Of a stretch of DNA of 64,000 nt, positions 23,676 through 32,418 are shown piece after piece. The stretch lies in contig NZ_CP022162.1 of the NCBI RefSeq assembly GCF_003293595.1, forward strand, positions 2,859,432-2,923,431. The letters run 5' to 3'. Source of the DNA: Microbacterium sp. PM5 (GTDB lineage Bacteria > Actinomycetota > Actinomycetes > Actinomycetales > Microbacteriaceae). The notes beneath the pieces were generated by a model that had not been told where the DNA came from, searched no databases, and saw only the letters and a list, made by a program, of their open reading frames with translations. The position numbers were made by a program, and so were the translations under genes. How positions within the stretch are numbered: the stretch's first letter is position 1; the number at the start of each line of letters is the position of its first letter.

Positions 23676-24958
23676 GCGTGCGTGTGGTGCTGGCGTCCGA
23701 CCGCCTGGGAGCCTCCGTCGTCGACGCTCTCGACGACCACGGCGCCGAGGTGAGTCTCGTCGTGACGGCTGATGCTCCGGCGGACGCCGCCGCCGATGCC
23801 GTCACGGGACGGGCTGCGGCCGAGCTGCTCGGCGCGCTCGCCGCCGCCGACGTGTTGGCCGTCGATGCCGGCCGAGACGCACTGACTCCTCAACTCGTGG
23901 CCGTGTGCGACCGCTTCGGTGTACGTATCGTCGCGATCTGCGACGGTGCAGCCGACCGTCGACTCGCCGAGATGTTCGGCGTCGCCACGTGCGCGCCGGA
24001 CGACGTGTGCGCGGCGGTGGTGCACGCGGTGGCCCCTGCGCCGACGGGGCCCGCGCGTGGTCGCATCATCGCTGTCTGGGGACCCGCGGGCGCCCCCGGA
24101 CGCACCACTCTGGCGATCGAGATCGCGGCGGAGCTCGCGCGGGACGGGCGCCGGGTCGCACTCGCCGACGCGGACACGCATGCTCCGTCGATCGCCATGC
24201 TGACCGGACTCGCCGACGAGGGGCCGGGCTTCGCTGCCGCGTGCCGAGCGGCCGAGCGCGGGACCTTGAGCGCCGCCGAGTTCGAACGGATCGCTCTGCC
24301 TCTCGGTGATGTCGCCGTCCTGGCGGGAATCAACCGGCCGGGGCGCTGGCCAGAGCTCTCCTCGGCACGCGTCGGCGGTGCTCTCGAGCAGTGTCGCACG
24401 TGGGTCGAGGACCTGATCGTCGATGTCGCGGCGCCGCTGGAGCGCGACGAGGAGATCGTCAGCGACATCGAGGGCCCGCGCCGCAACGCGGCCACGCTCG
24501 CCGTCCTGGCCGCGGCGGATGTCGTCGTCGCCGTCGTGTCCGCAGACCCTGTCGGCGTGGCACGTTTCGTCCGCGCGTACCCCGATCTGCGCGCGGCGGC
24601 CGGAGCCGCCCCCATCCGCGTCTTGGTCAACAAGACACGGTCATCGACGCTCGGGATCGATGCGCGGTCGCAGGTGCGTCGCACGCTCGAGCGCTACGTC
24701 GGCGTCGCGGCGTGCTGGTTCGTGCCATGGGATTCGAAGGCTGCCGATGCCGCGGTCCTGCAGGCACAGCCGGTGGGCCGGGTCGCACCCCGATCCTCGC
24801 TGTCGGGCGCCGTTCGTCGTTTCGTCGGCGAGGCGATCGAACCGCCTCCGGCGCGCGCCGCGGGGACGCGACCGTCACGCGCGTCCGGCGCCGATGCTCC
24901 GAGCCCGGGAAGCGGCGCGCGCGCCCGGACGCGCCGCGCGCTTCGCGGCGCGGCGTGA
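23672..24958 (+). CDS. CpaE/Ssd-like ParA-superfamily ATPase with altered P-loop
   Basis: A 428-residue protein. Residues 1 to about 120 form a receiver-like or Rossmann pseudo-domain. The ATPase domain (about 130-385) follows the MinD/ParA/CpaE pattern. Its P-loop reads GPAGAPGRTT at 137-146, so the usual Lys before Thr is Arg144 and the ParA-type signature Lys is also missing. The Walker A'-like region VALADADTHAPS (162-173) is kept. The C terminus is a disordered Pro/Arg tail. Actinobacterial homologues are annotated as septum-site determining or pilus-localising proteins. ATP binding may be weakened. Cotranscribed with the SAF gene. Confidence 0.8.
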   Translation: MSVRVVLASDRLGASVVDALDDHGAEVSLVVTADAPADAAADAVTGRAAAELLGALAAADVLAVDAGRDALTPQLVAVCDRFGVRIVAICDGAADRRLAEMFGVATCAPDDVCAAVVHAVAPAPTGPARGRIIAVWGPAGAPGRTTLAIEIAAELARDGRRVALADADTHAPSIAMLTGLADEGPGFAAACRAAERGTLSAAEFERIALPLGDVAVLAGINRPGRWPELSSARVGGALEQCRTWVEDLIVDVAAPLERDEEIVSDIEGPRRNAATLAVLAAADVVVAVVSADPVGVARFVRAYPDLRAAAGAAPIRVLVNKTRSSTLGIDARSQVRRTLERYVGVAACWFVPWDSKAADAAVLQAQPVGRVAPRSSLSGAVRRFVGEAIEPPPARAAGTRPSRASGADAPSPGSGARARTRRALRGAA

Positions 24959-25005
24959 CGGGCGTGACCGCGTCACCGTCGAACGATCTCGCCTAGGCTG
25001 GGTGC

Positions 25006-26499
25006 GTGTCGACGCTCAGCGATCTCGTGTATGCCCAGGGCCGGTCCACGGGGGCGGACATCGAGTGGCTGCACCGCCTCGCCGGCGACGGTCAGCTCCT
25101 CGCCGACCTCGCGTTCGCCGACATCGTGATCTGGGTGCCGACGGTCGACGATTCGTTCATCGCCGTCGCGCACACCCGGCCGAGCGGTGCGGCGACGCTG
25201 TTCTACCGGGACATCGTCGGCGACATGGTGCGCCCGCAATGGCGGACCCAGGTGCGGGACGCGTTCACGCGGGTCGAGATCGTCGATTCGGCATCCCCGG
25301 ACTGGTTCGAAGAGACCCCCACGCGCGTGCGCGCGGTGCCGATCGTGCGCGCGGCCGGCGCCGGTGAGCAGTCGCCCGTGGTGGTGGGCGTGCTCACGCG
25401 GCACACCAACCTCGGCGAGGCGCGCACCCCGTCACGCCAGCAGATCACTTTCAACGACTGCGCCGACGACCTCTTCGGCATGATCTCCAGCGCCGACTTC
25501 CCCGACCTCGCCGCACCGACCTCTCCACGACGGGGTGCCCCGCGCGCCTCCGACGGTCTGATCCGCATCGATGTCGACGGCACGACCACGTTTGCCAGCC
25601 CCAACGCCCTCTCCGCGTTCAACCGCCTCGGCTTCGACGACGAGCTCGAAGGGGAATCGCTGCTCGAAGTGGCCACCGGCATTCTGCCGAAAGGACGCGA
25701 TTTCGATGAGTCGCTGCCGATCGTCATGGCCGGCCGGGCGCCCTGGCGCGCCGACCTGGAGGCGCGCGGCGTCACGGTGTCACTTCGGACGATCCCCCTC
25801 AAGGATCACGGCACCCGGATCGGCGCCATCGTGCTGTGCCGGGACGTCACGGAGATCCGCCATCAGGAGCAGGAGCTGATCACCAAGGATGCGACGATCC
25901 GGGAGATCCATCATCGCGTCAAGAACAACCTCCAGACGGTCGCGTCGTTGCTGCGCATTCAGTCGCGGCGCACACACTCGGATGAGGCTCGCGACGCGCT
26001 GACGCACGCGATGCGCCGGGTCGCGGCGATCGCGGTGGTCCACGACACCCTGTCGGAGGGCCTCGCCCAGAACGTCGACTTCGACGACGTCTTCGACCGG
26101 GTGCTCAAGCTCGTCGCGGAGGTCGCTGCGTCGCCCAACACCCGCGCGCGGACGCGGAAGACCGGCACGTTCGGCACACTGCCCAGCGAGTACGCCACAC
26201 CTCTCGCTCTGGCTCTCACAGAGCTCGTCACCAACGCCGTCGAACACGGTCTGGTCGATCAGGAGGGCGAGGTCGAGATCATCGCGGAACGCACCGAGGA
26301 CCGACTCGGCGTGAAGGTGCGCGACACCGGCGTCGGCCTGCCGGAAGGTCAGGTCGGTCGCGGGCTCGGTACACAGATCGTCCGCACCCTCATCCAGGGT
26401 GAACTCAGTGGAACGATCGACTGGCACACGCTCGTCGGCTCGGGCACCGAGGTGACGATCGAGATCCCGATGCGCTACCTCGGACGCACGCAGAACTGA
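25006..26499 (+). CDS. pdtaS: Sensor histidine kinase PdtaS
   Basis: A 497-residue soluble kinase. The order is a GAF domain (about 1-150), a PAS domain (about 180-285), a HisKA_2 helix with phosphoacceptor H302 or H303 (EIHHRVKNNLQ), and a HATPase domain ending near 495. PdtaS phosphorylates the RNA-binding antiterminator PdtaR. PdtaR is not in this window. In M. tuberculosis pdtaS also neighbours whiB1, as here. A TAGGCT box at 24994-24999 ends 6 nt before the GTG start, indicating a leaderless message. No membrane segments are present, so sensing is cytosolic. Confidence 0.94.
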   Translation: MSTLSDLVYAQGRSTGADIEWLHRLAGDGQLLADLAFADIVIWVPTVDDSFIAVAHTRPSGAATLFYRDIVGDMVRPQWRTQVRDAFTRVEIVDSASPDWFEETPTRVRAVPIVRAAGAGEQSPVVVGVLTRHTNLGEARTPSRQQITFNDCADDLFGMISSADFPDLAAPTSPRRGAPRASDGLIRIDVDGTTTFASPNALSAFNRLGFDDELEGESLLEVATGILPKGRDFDESLPIVMAGRAPWRADLEARGVTVSLRTIPLKDHGTRIGAIVLCRDVTEIRHQEQELITKDATIREIHHRVKNNLQTVASLLRIQSRRTHSDEARDALTHAMRRVAAIAVVHDTLSEGLAQNVDFDDVFDRVLKLVAEVAASPNTRARTRKTGTFGTLPSEYATPLALALTELVTNAVEHGLVDQEGEVEIIAERTEDRLGVKVRDTGVGLPEGQVGRGLGTQIVRTLIQGELSGTIDWHTLVGSGTEVTIEIPMRYLGRTQN

Positions 26500-26560
26500 G
26501 GGAGAACGACCTCGGCGAGCTCGTTCTTCGCGGGGTGGGCGGCCGCGGGTGGCCGCCGTC

Positions 26561-26809
26561 TCAGCTGGCGCGGCGGGCGCGGGCCGCGCGGCGCTTCAGA
26601 GCGCGACGCTCGTCCTCGGACAATCCGCCCCACACGCCCGAGTCCTGACCGGTCTCGAGGGCGTACTGGAGGCAGACTTCCGTGACGGTGCAGCGCGCGC
26701 ACACGGATTTGGCTTTCTCGATCTGATCGACAGCGGGCCCGGTGTTTCCGACGGGGAAGAACAGCTCGGGGTCGACGGTCAGGCAGGCGGCTTTGTCGCG
26801 CCAATCCAT
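26561..26809 (-). CDS. whiB1: WhiB1 transcription factor
   Basis: An 82-residue WhiB protein. The cluster cysteines are C9, C37, C40 and C46, the same numbering as M. tuberculosis WhiB1. The motif GVWGG and a basic tail (RRALKRRAARARRAS) follow. WhiB1 is an essential nitric-oxide-responsive regulator in mycobacteria. The ATG at 26809 has AAGGAG upstream on the minus strand, and the longer in-frame extension to 26947 is rejected. An 8-bp inverted repeat at 26911-26940 lies in the leader or promoter region. Convergent with pdtaS. Confidence 0.95.
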   Translation of the reverse strand: MDWRDKAACLTVDPELFFPVGNTGPAVDQIEKAKSVCARCTVTEVCLQYALETGQDSGVWGGLSEDERRALKRRAARARRAS

Positions 26810-26910
26810 AGGGGGTGCTCCTTGATGCGGGATGAGAAGTCGGGTGGGTTGTGACGTCGGGCGTCGATTACCCTGATGGTGTGCGAGCAGACGCTCGCCC
26901 CACGCCACTG

Positions 26911-26940
26911 TGGGAGCACACGGATAGTTCAATGCTCCCA
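26911..26940. promoter_or_regulatory. Inverted repeat upstream of whiB1
   Basis: TGGGAGCA-N14-TGCTCCCA, perfect 8-bp arms, lies about 100 bp upstream of the whiB1 ATG and about 80 bp upstream of the divergent membrane gene. It is placed like an operator shared by both genes. The binding protein is unknown. Confidence 0.45.
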
Positions 26941-27023
26941 TGGTCATTCAGATGAATCAAGGGTGAACTCGGCATTTCCCCCGGCGTGTACTGTGTACCG
27001 GCTGTATCGGAGGGCCCACCCGC

Positions 27024-27413
27024 ATGATGACGACGACGGCGGAACGCACCGGTTCGGCCATCTTGGCGCTGGAAGCGCTCGCCGTTCTCGTCGTGACGGG
27101 CTGGGAGATCGTCGCCCTGATCACCGGTGACACCGACGACCCGGTCAGCTCGGTCGCTCTCATCGTCCTCACGGCGATCGGGGCGGTGGCGCTCGTCGCC
27201 TTCGCGGTGGCCGTCTGGCGTGGCCATTCCTGGGGGCGATCCGGGGGGATCGTCAGCCAGCTCCTGATCCTCGCCGTGGCGCTCGGCGCCATCACCGGCC
27301 CGAATCCGTCCGTCTCGACAGCCCTGGCGACGGCGATTCCCGCCGCCATCGGAATGGTCGCCCTGTTTTTCGCGGCGCGCACCGCGGCGCGGCGCGGTGA
27401 CGATCGCCGCTGA
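27024..27413 (+). CDS. Small integral membrane protein
   Basis: A 129-residue hypothetical protein with four predicted membrane spans (about 10-33, 42-64, 75-93 and 98-118). The short loops and basic C terminus (RTAARRGDDRR) put the tail in the cytoplasm. No family-specific motif was recognised. GGAGGG upstream serves either of two adjacent ATG codons (27024 or 27027). It is divergent from whiB1 and convergent with bcp. Confidence 0.72.
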   Translation: MMTTTAERTGSAILALEALAVLVVTGWEIVALITGDTDDPVSSVALIVLTAIGAVALVAFAVAVWRGHSWGRSGGIVSQLLILAVALGAITGPNPSVSTALATAIPAAIGMVALFFAARTAARRGDDRR

Positions 27414-27439
27414 GCGGCTCCGAGGGGACCGCTCAGCGG
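27407..27439. terminator. Hairpin between the membrane gene and bcp
   Basis: Perfect 11-bp arms CCGCTGAGCGG (27407-27417) and CCGCTCAGCGG (27429-27439) with an 11-nt loop. The left arm contains the stop codon of the membrane gene and the right arm ends 5 bp from the bcp stop, so it can serve both convergent genes. Confidence 0.7.
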
Positions 27440-27443
27440 GTGA

Positions 27444-27911
27444 TCAGCCGACGCCGAGCAGGGAGCGCACGCGGGCGACGTGCCCGGTGGCCTTCACGTT
27501 GTACAGGGCGTGCGCGACGCGACCCTCGGCATCCACGACGATGGTCGAGCGGATGACGCCCTCCACGGTCTTTCCGTAGTTCATCTTCTCGCCCCACGCG
27601 CCGTAGGCGTCGTGCACGGCGTGATCGGGGTCGCTGAGCAGCGGGTAGGTGAGACCGTCGCGCTCGCGGAAGCGGCGCAGGGTCGCGGTGTCGTCGCGCG
27701 AGACGCCTATCACCGCGTAGCCCGCCGCCTGCAGCGGTGCCAAGCTGTCGCGGAAGTCGCAGGCTTCCGTCGTGCACCCGGGCGTCATGGCGGCGGGGTA
27801 GAAGAACAGGATGATCGGGGTGCCGCGCAGATCGTGAAGGCTGACCGGTGCGTCGTCCTGATCGACGAGCGTGAAGTCGGGGGCGGGGGTACCGGGTTCG
27901 AGACGTGCCAT
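27444..27911 (-). CDS. bcp: Thioredoxin-dependent peroxiredoxin, Bcp/PrxQ type
   Basis: A 155-residue peroxiredoxin that reduces hydroperoxides using thioredoxin. The peroxidatic cysteine is C46 in TPGCTTEAC, with the resolving cysteine C51 five residues later, the PrxQ spacing. The thioredoxin fold is complete (FYPAAMTPGC, GVSRDD, YPLLSDPDHAVHDAYG). A TAGGCT box (minus, 27918-27923) ends 6 nt before the ATG, so the transcript is probably leaderless. It lies 15 bp downstream of rsgA on the same strand and may have both its own promoter and readthrough. Confidence 0.94.
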   Translation of the reverse strand: MARLEPGTPAPDFTLVDQDDAPVSLHDLRGTPIILFFYPAAMTPGCTTEACDFRDSLAPLQAAGYAVIGVSRDDTATLRRFRERDGLTYPLLSDPDHAVHDAYGAWGEKMNYGKTVEGVIRSTIVVDAEGRVAHALYNVKATGHVARVRSLLGVG

Positions 27912-27926
27912 AGCCCCAGCCTACGA

Positions 27927-28967
27927 TCAGGCGAACGTGGAGAGCAGACGTTGCAGCGAATCCAGTCGCGCCGCTCCGCGCTCGCCGAGCCGTCCCTCGG
28001 CCACCGCCTCGATCAGTGCGCAATCGGGTGCGTCCGGAAGATGCGTGCAGCCGCGAGGGCACTCCTCTGCGATGACCGCCAGATCCGTGAAGGCGCGGAG
28101 GATGTTCGCCGGGTCGACGTGTCCGAGCCCGAACGATCGCACACCGGGGGTGTCGATCACCCAGCCGCGCCCCTCCGCCGTGACGTAGCGCAGCGACACG
28201 GTCGAACTCGACGTGTGACGGCCACGGCCGGTCACCTCGTTCACGTGTCCCGTTGCACGATCGGCGGTGGGCACGAGGACGTTGACCAGCGTGGATTTGC
28301 CGACACCGGAGTGGCCGACGAAGACGGTCGAGTGGCCGATCAGGCGTCGCCCGATCTCCTCGACTGGCATCTGGCCGCGACCGCTCGTGAAGATCTCCAG
28401 ATCGTCCACACCCTCGAAGTGCGCAAGGAAGGGCGCAGGATCGGCCAGGTCGGTCTTGGTCACGACCAGGAGTGGATGGATGCCGGCGTCCAGAGCGGCG
28501 ATGAGGTAGCGATCGACCAGCCGAGGCCGCGGTTCGGGGTCGGCGGCGGCGACGACGACGAGCATCTGGTCCGCGTTGGCGACCACGACCCTCTCCACCT
28601 GGTCGGTGTCGTCGGCGCTGCGCCGCAGCAGTGATGTGCGTTCCTCGAGCCCGACGATGCGCGTCAGAGTGCCCTCATCGCCGCTGGTGTCGCCCACGAC
28701 GCGCGCACGATCGCCGGTGACGATCGGCTGCTTGCGCAGTTCGCGCGCGCGGGTGGCGAGCGCGGTGTGCTCGTCGGGACCGTCTTCGTCGATCAACACG
28801 GTGTAGCGGCCGCGGTCGACGCCGAGCACCCGACCGATCACCGCATCGGCGTGGGCGGGGCGCCGTTTCGTGCGCGGGCGATTCGCCTTCGGATTTGGGC
28901 GCACCCGGATGTCGGCCTCGTCGAACTCCAGCTCGTCGTCATCGTCGCCGAGATCGAGCCAGCTCAT
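27927..28967 (-). CDS. rsgA: Ribosome small-subunit-dependent GTPase A
   Basis: A 346-residue circularly permuted GTPase that acts in 30S maturation. An N-terminal OB-fold (about 35-100) comes first. The GTPase motifs follow in permuted order: G4 as TKTD, then G1 GHSGVGKST, then G3 DTPG. A C-terminal zinc site CPRGCTHLPDAPDC is present. The acidic N terminus (DLGDDDDELEFDEADI) is typical of actinobacterial members. The start at 28967 is preferred because the longer in-frame extension reads into aroA. It follows aroA by 22 bp. Confidence 0.94.
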   Translation of the reverse strand: MSWLDLGDDDDELEFDEADIRVRPNPKANRPRTKRRPAHADAVIGRVLGVDRGRYTVLIDEDGPDEHTALATRARELRKQPIVTGDRARVVGDTSGDEGTLTRIVGLEERTSLLRRSADDTDQVERVVVANADQMLVVVAAADPEPRPRLVDRYLIAALDAGIHPLLVVTKTDLADPAPFLAHFEGVDDLEIFTSGRGQMPVEEIGRRLIGHSTVFVGHSGVGKSTLVNVLVPTADRATGHVNEVTGRGRHTSSSTVSLRYVTAEGRGWVIDTPGVRSFGLGHVDPANILRAFTDLAVIAEECPRGCTHLPDAPDCALIEAVAEGRLGERGAARLDSLQRLLSTFA

Positions 28968-28989
28968 CGCACGCCTCGCACCGGCCGGC

Positions 28990-30324
28990 TCAGTCGTTCG
29001 CAGACCCGGACAGCATCCCGCTCCACAGGGCGGGAAACTCCGGCATGGTCTTCGCCGTGGTCTCGATGTGGTCGACCTCGACGCCGGGCACGCGCAAGCC
29101 GATGAGGGCGCCGGCTGTCGCAATGCGGTGGTCGTGGTGCGCGCGCCAGAGGCCCCCGTGGAGGTCAGCGGGGACGATGCGGATGCCGTCGGGCAGCTCC
29201 TCGGCGCGTCCCCCGAGTGCCTCCAGATTGGCGATGAGGGCCTCGATGCGGTTCGTCTCGTGGCCGCGGATGTGTCCGATGCCGTGGAGGGTCGTCGGGG
29301 CGTCGGCGAAGGCGGCCAGCGCGAACAGGGTCGGCGTCAGCTCGCTCGCCGCGCTCAGGTCGAGGTCGACGCCGGCGATGCGCGGACCGCCGGTCACGGT
29401 GAGAGCGCCGCCGCGGCGGGTTGCCCGCCCGCCCAGGAGAGTGAGGATCTCGGGCAGGAGCGCGCCGGGCTGTGTCGAACTCGCGGGCCACCCGGGGATC
29501 GTCACCGAGCCCTCCGTCAGCATCGCCGCGGCGAGGAACGGCGCCGCGTTCGACAGATCCGGCTCGATCGCGGCGTCGCGTCCGCGCAGGGTGCCAGCGG
29601 GAACGACCCACTCATTGGGTGTGGGGTGTTCGACCTGGATGCCGCGACGCGCAAGCGTCTCGATGGTCATATCGATGTGGGGGGCCGACGGAAGGCGCTC
29701 GCCGGAGTGGATGAGGTGAAGGCCCACGTCGAAGCGGGGCGCGGCCAGGAGCAGTCCGGAGACGAACTGGCTCGAGCCGCTCGCGTCGATCGTGACCTCG
29801 CCGCCACGGATGTGCCCGCGCCCGCGGACCGTGAAGGGCAGCGACCAGGTGCCGCCATCGTCGATGTCGGCACCGATCTCGCGCAGCGCCTTGATCATCT
29901 CGCCCATCGGGCGGTGCAAGGCGCTCGGGTGCGCTGTCAAGGTGACGTCACCGTGGGCCAGTCCGGCGAGGGGGGCGATGAAGCGCATGACGGTGCCGGC
30001 CTGACCGCAATCGATCTCGACGTCACCGCGGAAGGACGCGGGCGGGGTCACCAGCAGGTCGGGTCCGAACCGACCGGAGCCGGGCACCTCGGAGACCTCC
30101 ACGCCCAGTGCACGCAGCGCCGCGATCATGCGTTCCGAGTCCTCGGAGTGCAGGGGCGAGGTGAGCGTGCTGGGGCCGTCGGCCAGTGCGGCGAGGACGA
30201 GCTTGCGGTTGGTGAGCGACTTCGAGCCGGGCACCGAGACCGTCGCATGCACGGCCTCGTCCGCACGCGGCGCCGGCCAGGGAGAACCTGCCGGCGGAAG
30301 AGGGGAATACCCGGTGACTGTCAT
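28990..30324 (-). CDS. aroA: 3-phosphoshikimate 1-carboxyvinyltransferase (EPSP synthase)
   Basis: A 444-residue EPSP synthase, which joins shikimate-3-phosphate and phosphoenolpyruvate in aromatic amino acid synthesis. Recognised blocks are [20 protein letters not shown] at the N terminus, the active-site loop [18 protein letters not shown], and [14 protein letters not shown] near the end. The loop has Gln where enterobacterial enzymes have Asn (GNAGT), as in other actinobacteria. A TAGGGT box (minus, 30333-30338) ends 8 nt before the ATG. The start overlaps the putative sigH promoter on the other strand. Confidence 0.96.
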   Translation of the reverse strand: MTVTGYSPLPPAGSPWPAPRADEAVHATVSVPGSKSLTNRKLVLAALADGPSTLTSPLHSEDSERMIAALRALGVEVSEVPGSGRFGPDLLVTPPASFRGDVEIDCGQAGTVMRFIAPLAGLAHGDVTLTAHPSALHRPMGEMIKALREIGADIDDGGTWSLPFTVRGRGHIRGGEVTIDASGSSQFVSGLLLAAPRFDVGLHLIHSGERLPSAPHIDMTIETLARRGIQVEHPTPNEWVVPAGTLRGRDAAIEPDLSNAAPFLAAAMLTEGSVTIPGWPASSTQPGALLPEILTLLGGRATRRGGALTVTGGPRIAGVDLDLSAASELTPTLFALAAFADAPTTLHGIGHIRGHETNRIEALIANLEALGGRAEELPDGIRIVPADLHGGLWRAHHDHRIATAGALIGLRVPGVEVDHIETTAKTMPEFPALWSGMLSGSAND

Positions 30325-30330
30325 CGGGTT
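30303..30330 (+). promoter_or_regulatory. Candidate SigH-type autoregulatory promoter for sigH
   Basis: GGGAAT (30303-30308), a 19-bp spacer and GTT (30328-30330) match the SigR/SigH consensus GGAAT-N18/19-GTT known from Streptomyces and mycobacteria. It lies about 90 bp upstream of the sigH start, inside the first codons of the divergent aroA. It would make sigH self-activated. Confidence 0.65.
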
Positions 30331-30347
30331 CTACCCTAACGAACCCG
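30325..30347. promoter_or_regulatory. Palindrome over the aroA -10 box
   Basis: CGGGTTC-N9-GAACCCG, perfect 7-bp arms, is centred on the minus-strand -10 TAGGGT of aroA. It also covers the expected start site of the sigH transcript. It may be an operator shared by the two divergent promoters. Confidence 0.4.
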
Positions 30348-30419
30348 TCCGACAGTGCCGCCTTCGGCGCGACGGGTGCAGCCTGCCGAACGGTGGACGC
30401 CGACGAAGAGAGGAGCCCC

Positions 30420-31148
30420 GTGACCGCGACACTCGCACCCCTGGTGCCGGACATCGCCGACGTAGACTGGGCCCTGATGGAAGAGCACGCGGCCCTCGAG
30501 TCGCCCACCCCCGAAACCCCGGCCACAGACCTCGTCCCGGCGGACGAGCTCGACAGCGCCGCGGACGCCCGTGCGCAGTTCGAGCAGCAGGCGCTGCCGT
30601 TCATGGATCAGCTGTACGCCGCGGGCATGCGGATGACGCGCAACCCGGCGGATGCGGCCGATCTGGTGCAGGAGACGTTCGTCAAGGCCTTCGCATCCTG
30701 GTCCTCTTTCACGCAGGGCACGAACCTCAAGGCGTGGCTGTACCGCATCCTGACCAACACGTACATCAACACGTACCGCAAGAAGCAGCGCGAGCCCTAT
30801 CAGGGCACGATCGACGATCTCGAGGACTGGCAGCTCGGCGGCGCGGAGTCCACGACCGCCACCAGGAGCCGCTCGGCGGAGGCGGAGGCGATCGACCACA
30901 TGCCGGCATCCGCGGTCAAGGACGCGCTCCAGTCGATTCCGGAGGATTTCCGTCTCGCGGTGTACCTCGCCGACGTCGAGGGCTTCGCATATCAGGAGAT
31001 CGCGGACATCATGAAGACCCCCATCGGCACGGTCATGAGCCGCCTGCATCGCGGCAGGCGCATGCTGCGTGACCTCCTCGCCGACTACGCGCGCGAGCGC
31101 GGCATGGACGTGCCGGTGCCCGCGACTTCATCAGGGAGCAAGAAATGA
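30420..31148 (+). CDS. sigH: ECF sigma factor SigH/SigR-like
   Basis: A 242-residue group 4 (ECF) sigma factor. Region 2 covers about 60-123 ([33 protein letters not shown]) and region 4 about 165-215 ([20 protein letters not shown]). This is the SigH/SigR branch, which activates thiol-oxidative and heat stress genes, and the adjacent ZAS anti-sigma gene confirms it. The start chosen is GTG 30420, with AGAGGAG 6 nt upstream; an in-frame GTG at 30393 lacks a site. The 55-residue N-terminal extension is acidic. It overlaps the anti-sigma gene by ATGA. Confidence 0.93.
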   Translation: MTATLAPLVPDIADVDWALMEEHAALESPTPETPATDLVPADELDSAADARAQFEQQALPFMDQLYAAGMRMTRNPADAADLVQETFVKAFASWSSFTQGTNLKAWLYRILTNTYINTYRKKQREPYQGTIDDLEDWQLGGAESTTATRSRSAEAEAIDHMPASAVKDALQSIPEDFRLAVYLADVEGFAYQEIADIMKTPIGTVMSRLHRGRRMLRDLLADYARERGMDVPVPATSSGSKK

Positions 31149-31390
31149 GTGACTGCGGCTGCGACAAAGCACGCAAGGACCTGGAAGAGTACCTCCGCAA
31201 CGAGGTCTGCAAGACAGAGCACGCCGACATCCGCGCGCACCTGGAGAACTGCCCGTCCTGCCGCGACGAGGCGCTGGTGGCCACGACGCTGACCGCCGTC
31301 GTCGCACGGGCCTGCAAAGAAACGGCTCCCGAGGAGCTGCGCGACCAGGTCTTGGCCCGTTTGCGCGCGGAGCAGGCGAGCCACCACTGA
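31145..31390 (+). CDS. ZAS-type anti-sigma factor (RsrA/RshA family)
   Basis: An 81-residue zinc-associated anti-sigma factor. The ZAS motif is H32-x3-C36-x2-C39 (HLENCPSC), with further cysteines C4, C6 and C22. In RsrA and RshA, oxidation of cluster cysteines releases zinc and frees the sigma factor. The gene overlaps sigH by ATGA, giving coupled production of sigma and anti-sigma. C-terminal helices are charged and soluble, with no membrane span, as expected for the mycothiol-system type. Confidence 0.93.
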   Translation: MSDCGCDKARKDLEEYLRNEVCKTEHADIRAHLENCPSCRDEALVATTLTAVVARACKETAPEELRDQVLARLRAEQASHH

Positions 31391-31433
31391 CCGCAACCGT
31401 CGGATCGGTCCGTGACTCGGCCCGGAAACGGGA

Positions 31434-32342
31434 TCAGCGCGCCGCCGGCGCGAAGACGCGGAGCGCACCGGGAACGACGTCGATCTCCAGTGGCAGCATC
31501 CCCACCGCATCGCCGTCGGCGTAGGCGGTGGTCGCGGGGGCGGACAGTCGCACCCGCCGCACGCGTGCGGTGACGACCTCGTCGAGGCCGGTATGCGCGC
31601 CGCGGTAGACGCGGGGCAGCAGCCGGAGCAGCCGCGTCCGGCCGAGCGGGCGCACGAGCGTGACGTCGAGCAGGCCGTCGGCGAGGTCGGCATCCGGACA
31701 GATGGGGATGCCGCCGCCATAGGTCGGGCCGTTGCCCACCGTCGCCATGAGCAGTTCCTCGCCGCGGCGTTCGATCGTGCCGTCGGCGTGCTCGAGCTCC
31801 ACCTCGAAGTCGACGCAGCGCAGTCGCAGGAACTCGATGAGGATCGCGAGGTCGTAGCGGACGTGGCCGCGGGGCCAGCGCATGCGGTTGGCGCGGTCGT
31901 TCACCCGCGAGTCGAATCCGCTCGCCAGCACGGTCGCGTACAACGACGTCGAGCCGTCCTCGCGACGCACGCGCGCGAGATCGATCGTGCGTGTGGACCC
32001 CGCCGCGACGGCTTCGGCGGCTCCGCGCGCATCGCGCTCGCGCAGCCCGAGGGCGGTGGCCACGTCGTTGCCGGTGCCCGTCGGCACGATGCCGAGGGGG
32101 ATGCCGGTTCCCGCGAGCTCCTGCGCGGCGAGGTTGACCGTGCCGTCCCCGCCCGCGACGAGCACGGCATCGGCGCCCGCCTGGAGGGCGAGGCGCAGCA
32201 GGTCGCTGGACTCGACGGCGCTGCCGCCCGCGATCAACGTCGTGCGGATGCCGTGGGCGCGCAGGAGCGCGGCGACGTCCTCCGCGGCGTGGGTGCGCGC
32301 GGAGGCGCGGGCCGTCGGATTGACGAGGAGTGCGACGTCCAT
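31434..32342 (-). CDS. Diacylglycerol kinase-family lipid kinase
   Basis: A 302-residue lipid kinase of the DagK/YegS/BmrU family. The catalytic-domain motif VAGGDGTVNLAAQEL and the GIVPTGTGNDVATALGL block are intact. The C-terminal beta-sandwich domain ends with DGLLDVTLVRPLGR and ADGDAVGMLPLEIDVVPGALRVF. It phosphorylates a lipid such as diacylglycerol; actinobacterial members are linked to phospholipid or phosphoinositide metabolism. The start at 32342 has AGGA upstream, and the longer in-frame extension overlaps the divergent promoter region and is rejected. Confidence 0.9.
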   Translation of the reverse strand: MDVALLVNPTARASARTHAAEDVAALLRAHGIRTTLIAGGSAVESSDLLRLALQAGADAVLVAGGDGTVNLAAQELAGTGIPLGIVPTGTGNDVATALGLRERDARGAAEAVAAGSTRTIDLARVRREDGSTSLYATVLASGFDSRVNDRANRMRWPRGHVRYDLAILIEFLRLRCVDFEVELEHADGTIERRGEELLMATVGNGPTYGGGIPICPDADLADGLLDVTLVRPLGRTRLLRLLPRVYRGAHTGLDEVVTARVRRVRLSAPATTAYADGDAVGMLPLEIDVVPGALRVFAPAAR

Positions 32343-32418
32343 GTCGTCCTGTCGGAAGGTCGGCCGGTGCGAGCTCGGCGGCGTGCGGGTGTTCGCCTCA
32401 TCATGCCCTGTCGCAAGA

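Noticed and set aside
24931..24951. GCGCCGCG hairpin as a terminator for the CpaE-like gene
   Set aside because: It lies inside the coding end in an Arg/Ala-rich tail of very high GC where such stems arise by chance, and it has no U-tract.
26909..26920. TGTG-N4-CACA as a CRP site upstream of whiB1
   Set aside because: The CRP consensus needs TGTG-N8-CACA; the spacing is 4 bp too short. The longer 8-bp inverted repeat overlapping it is the stronger signal.
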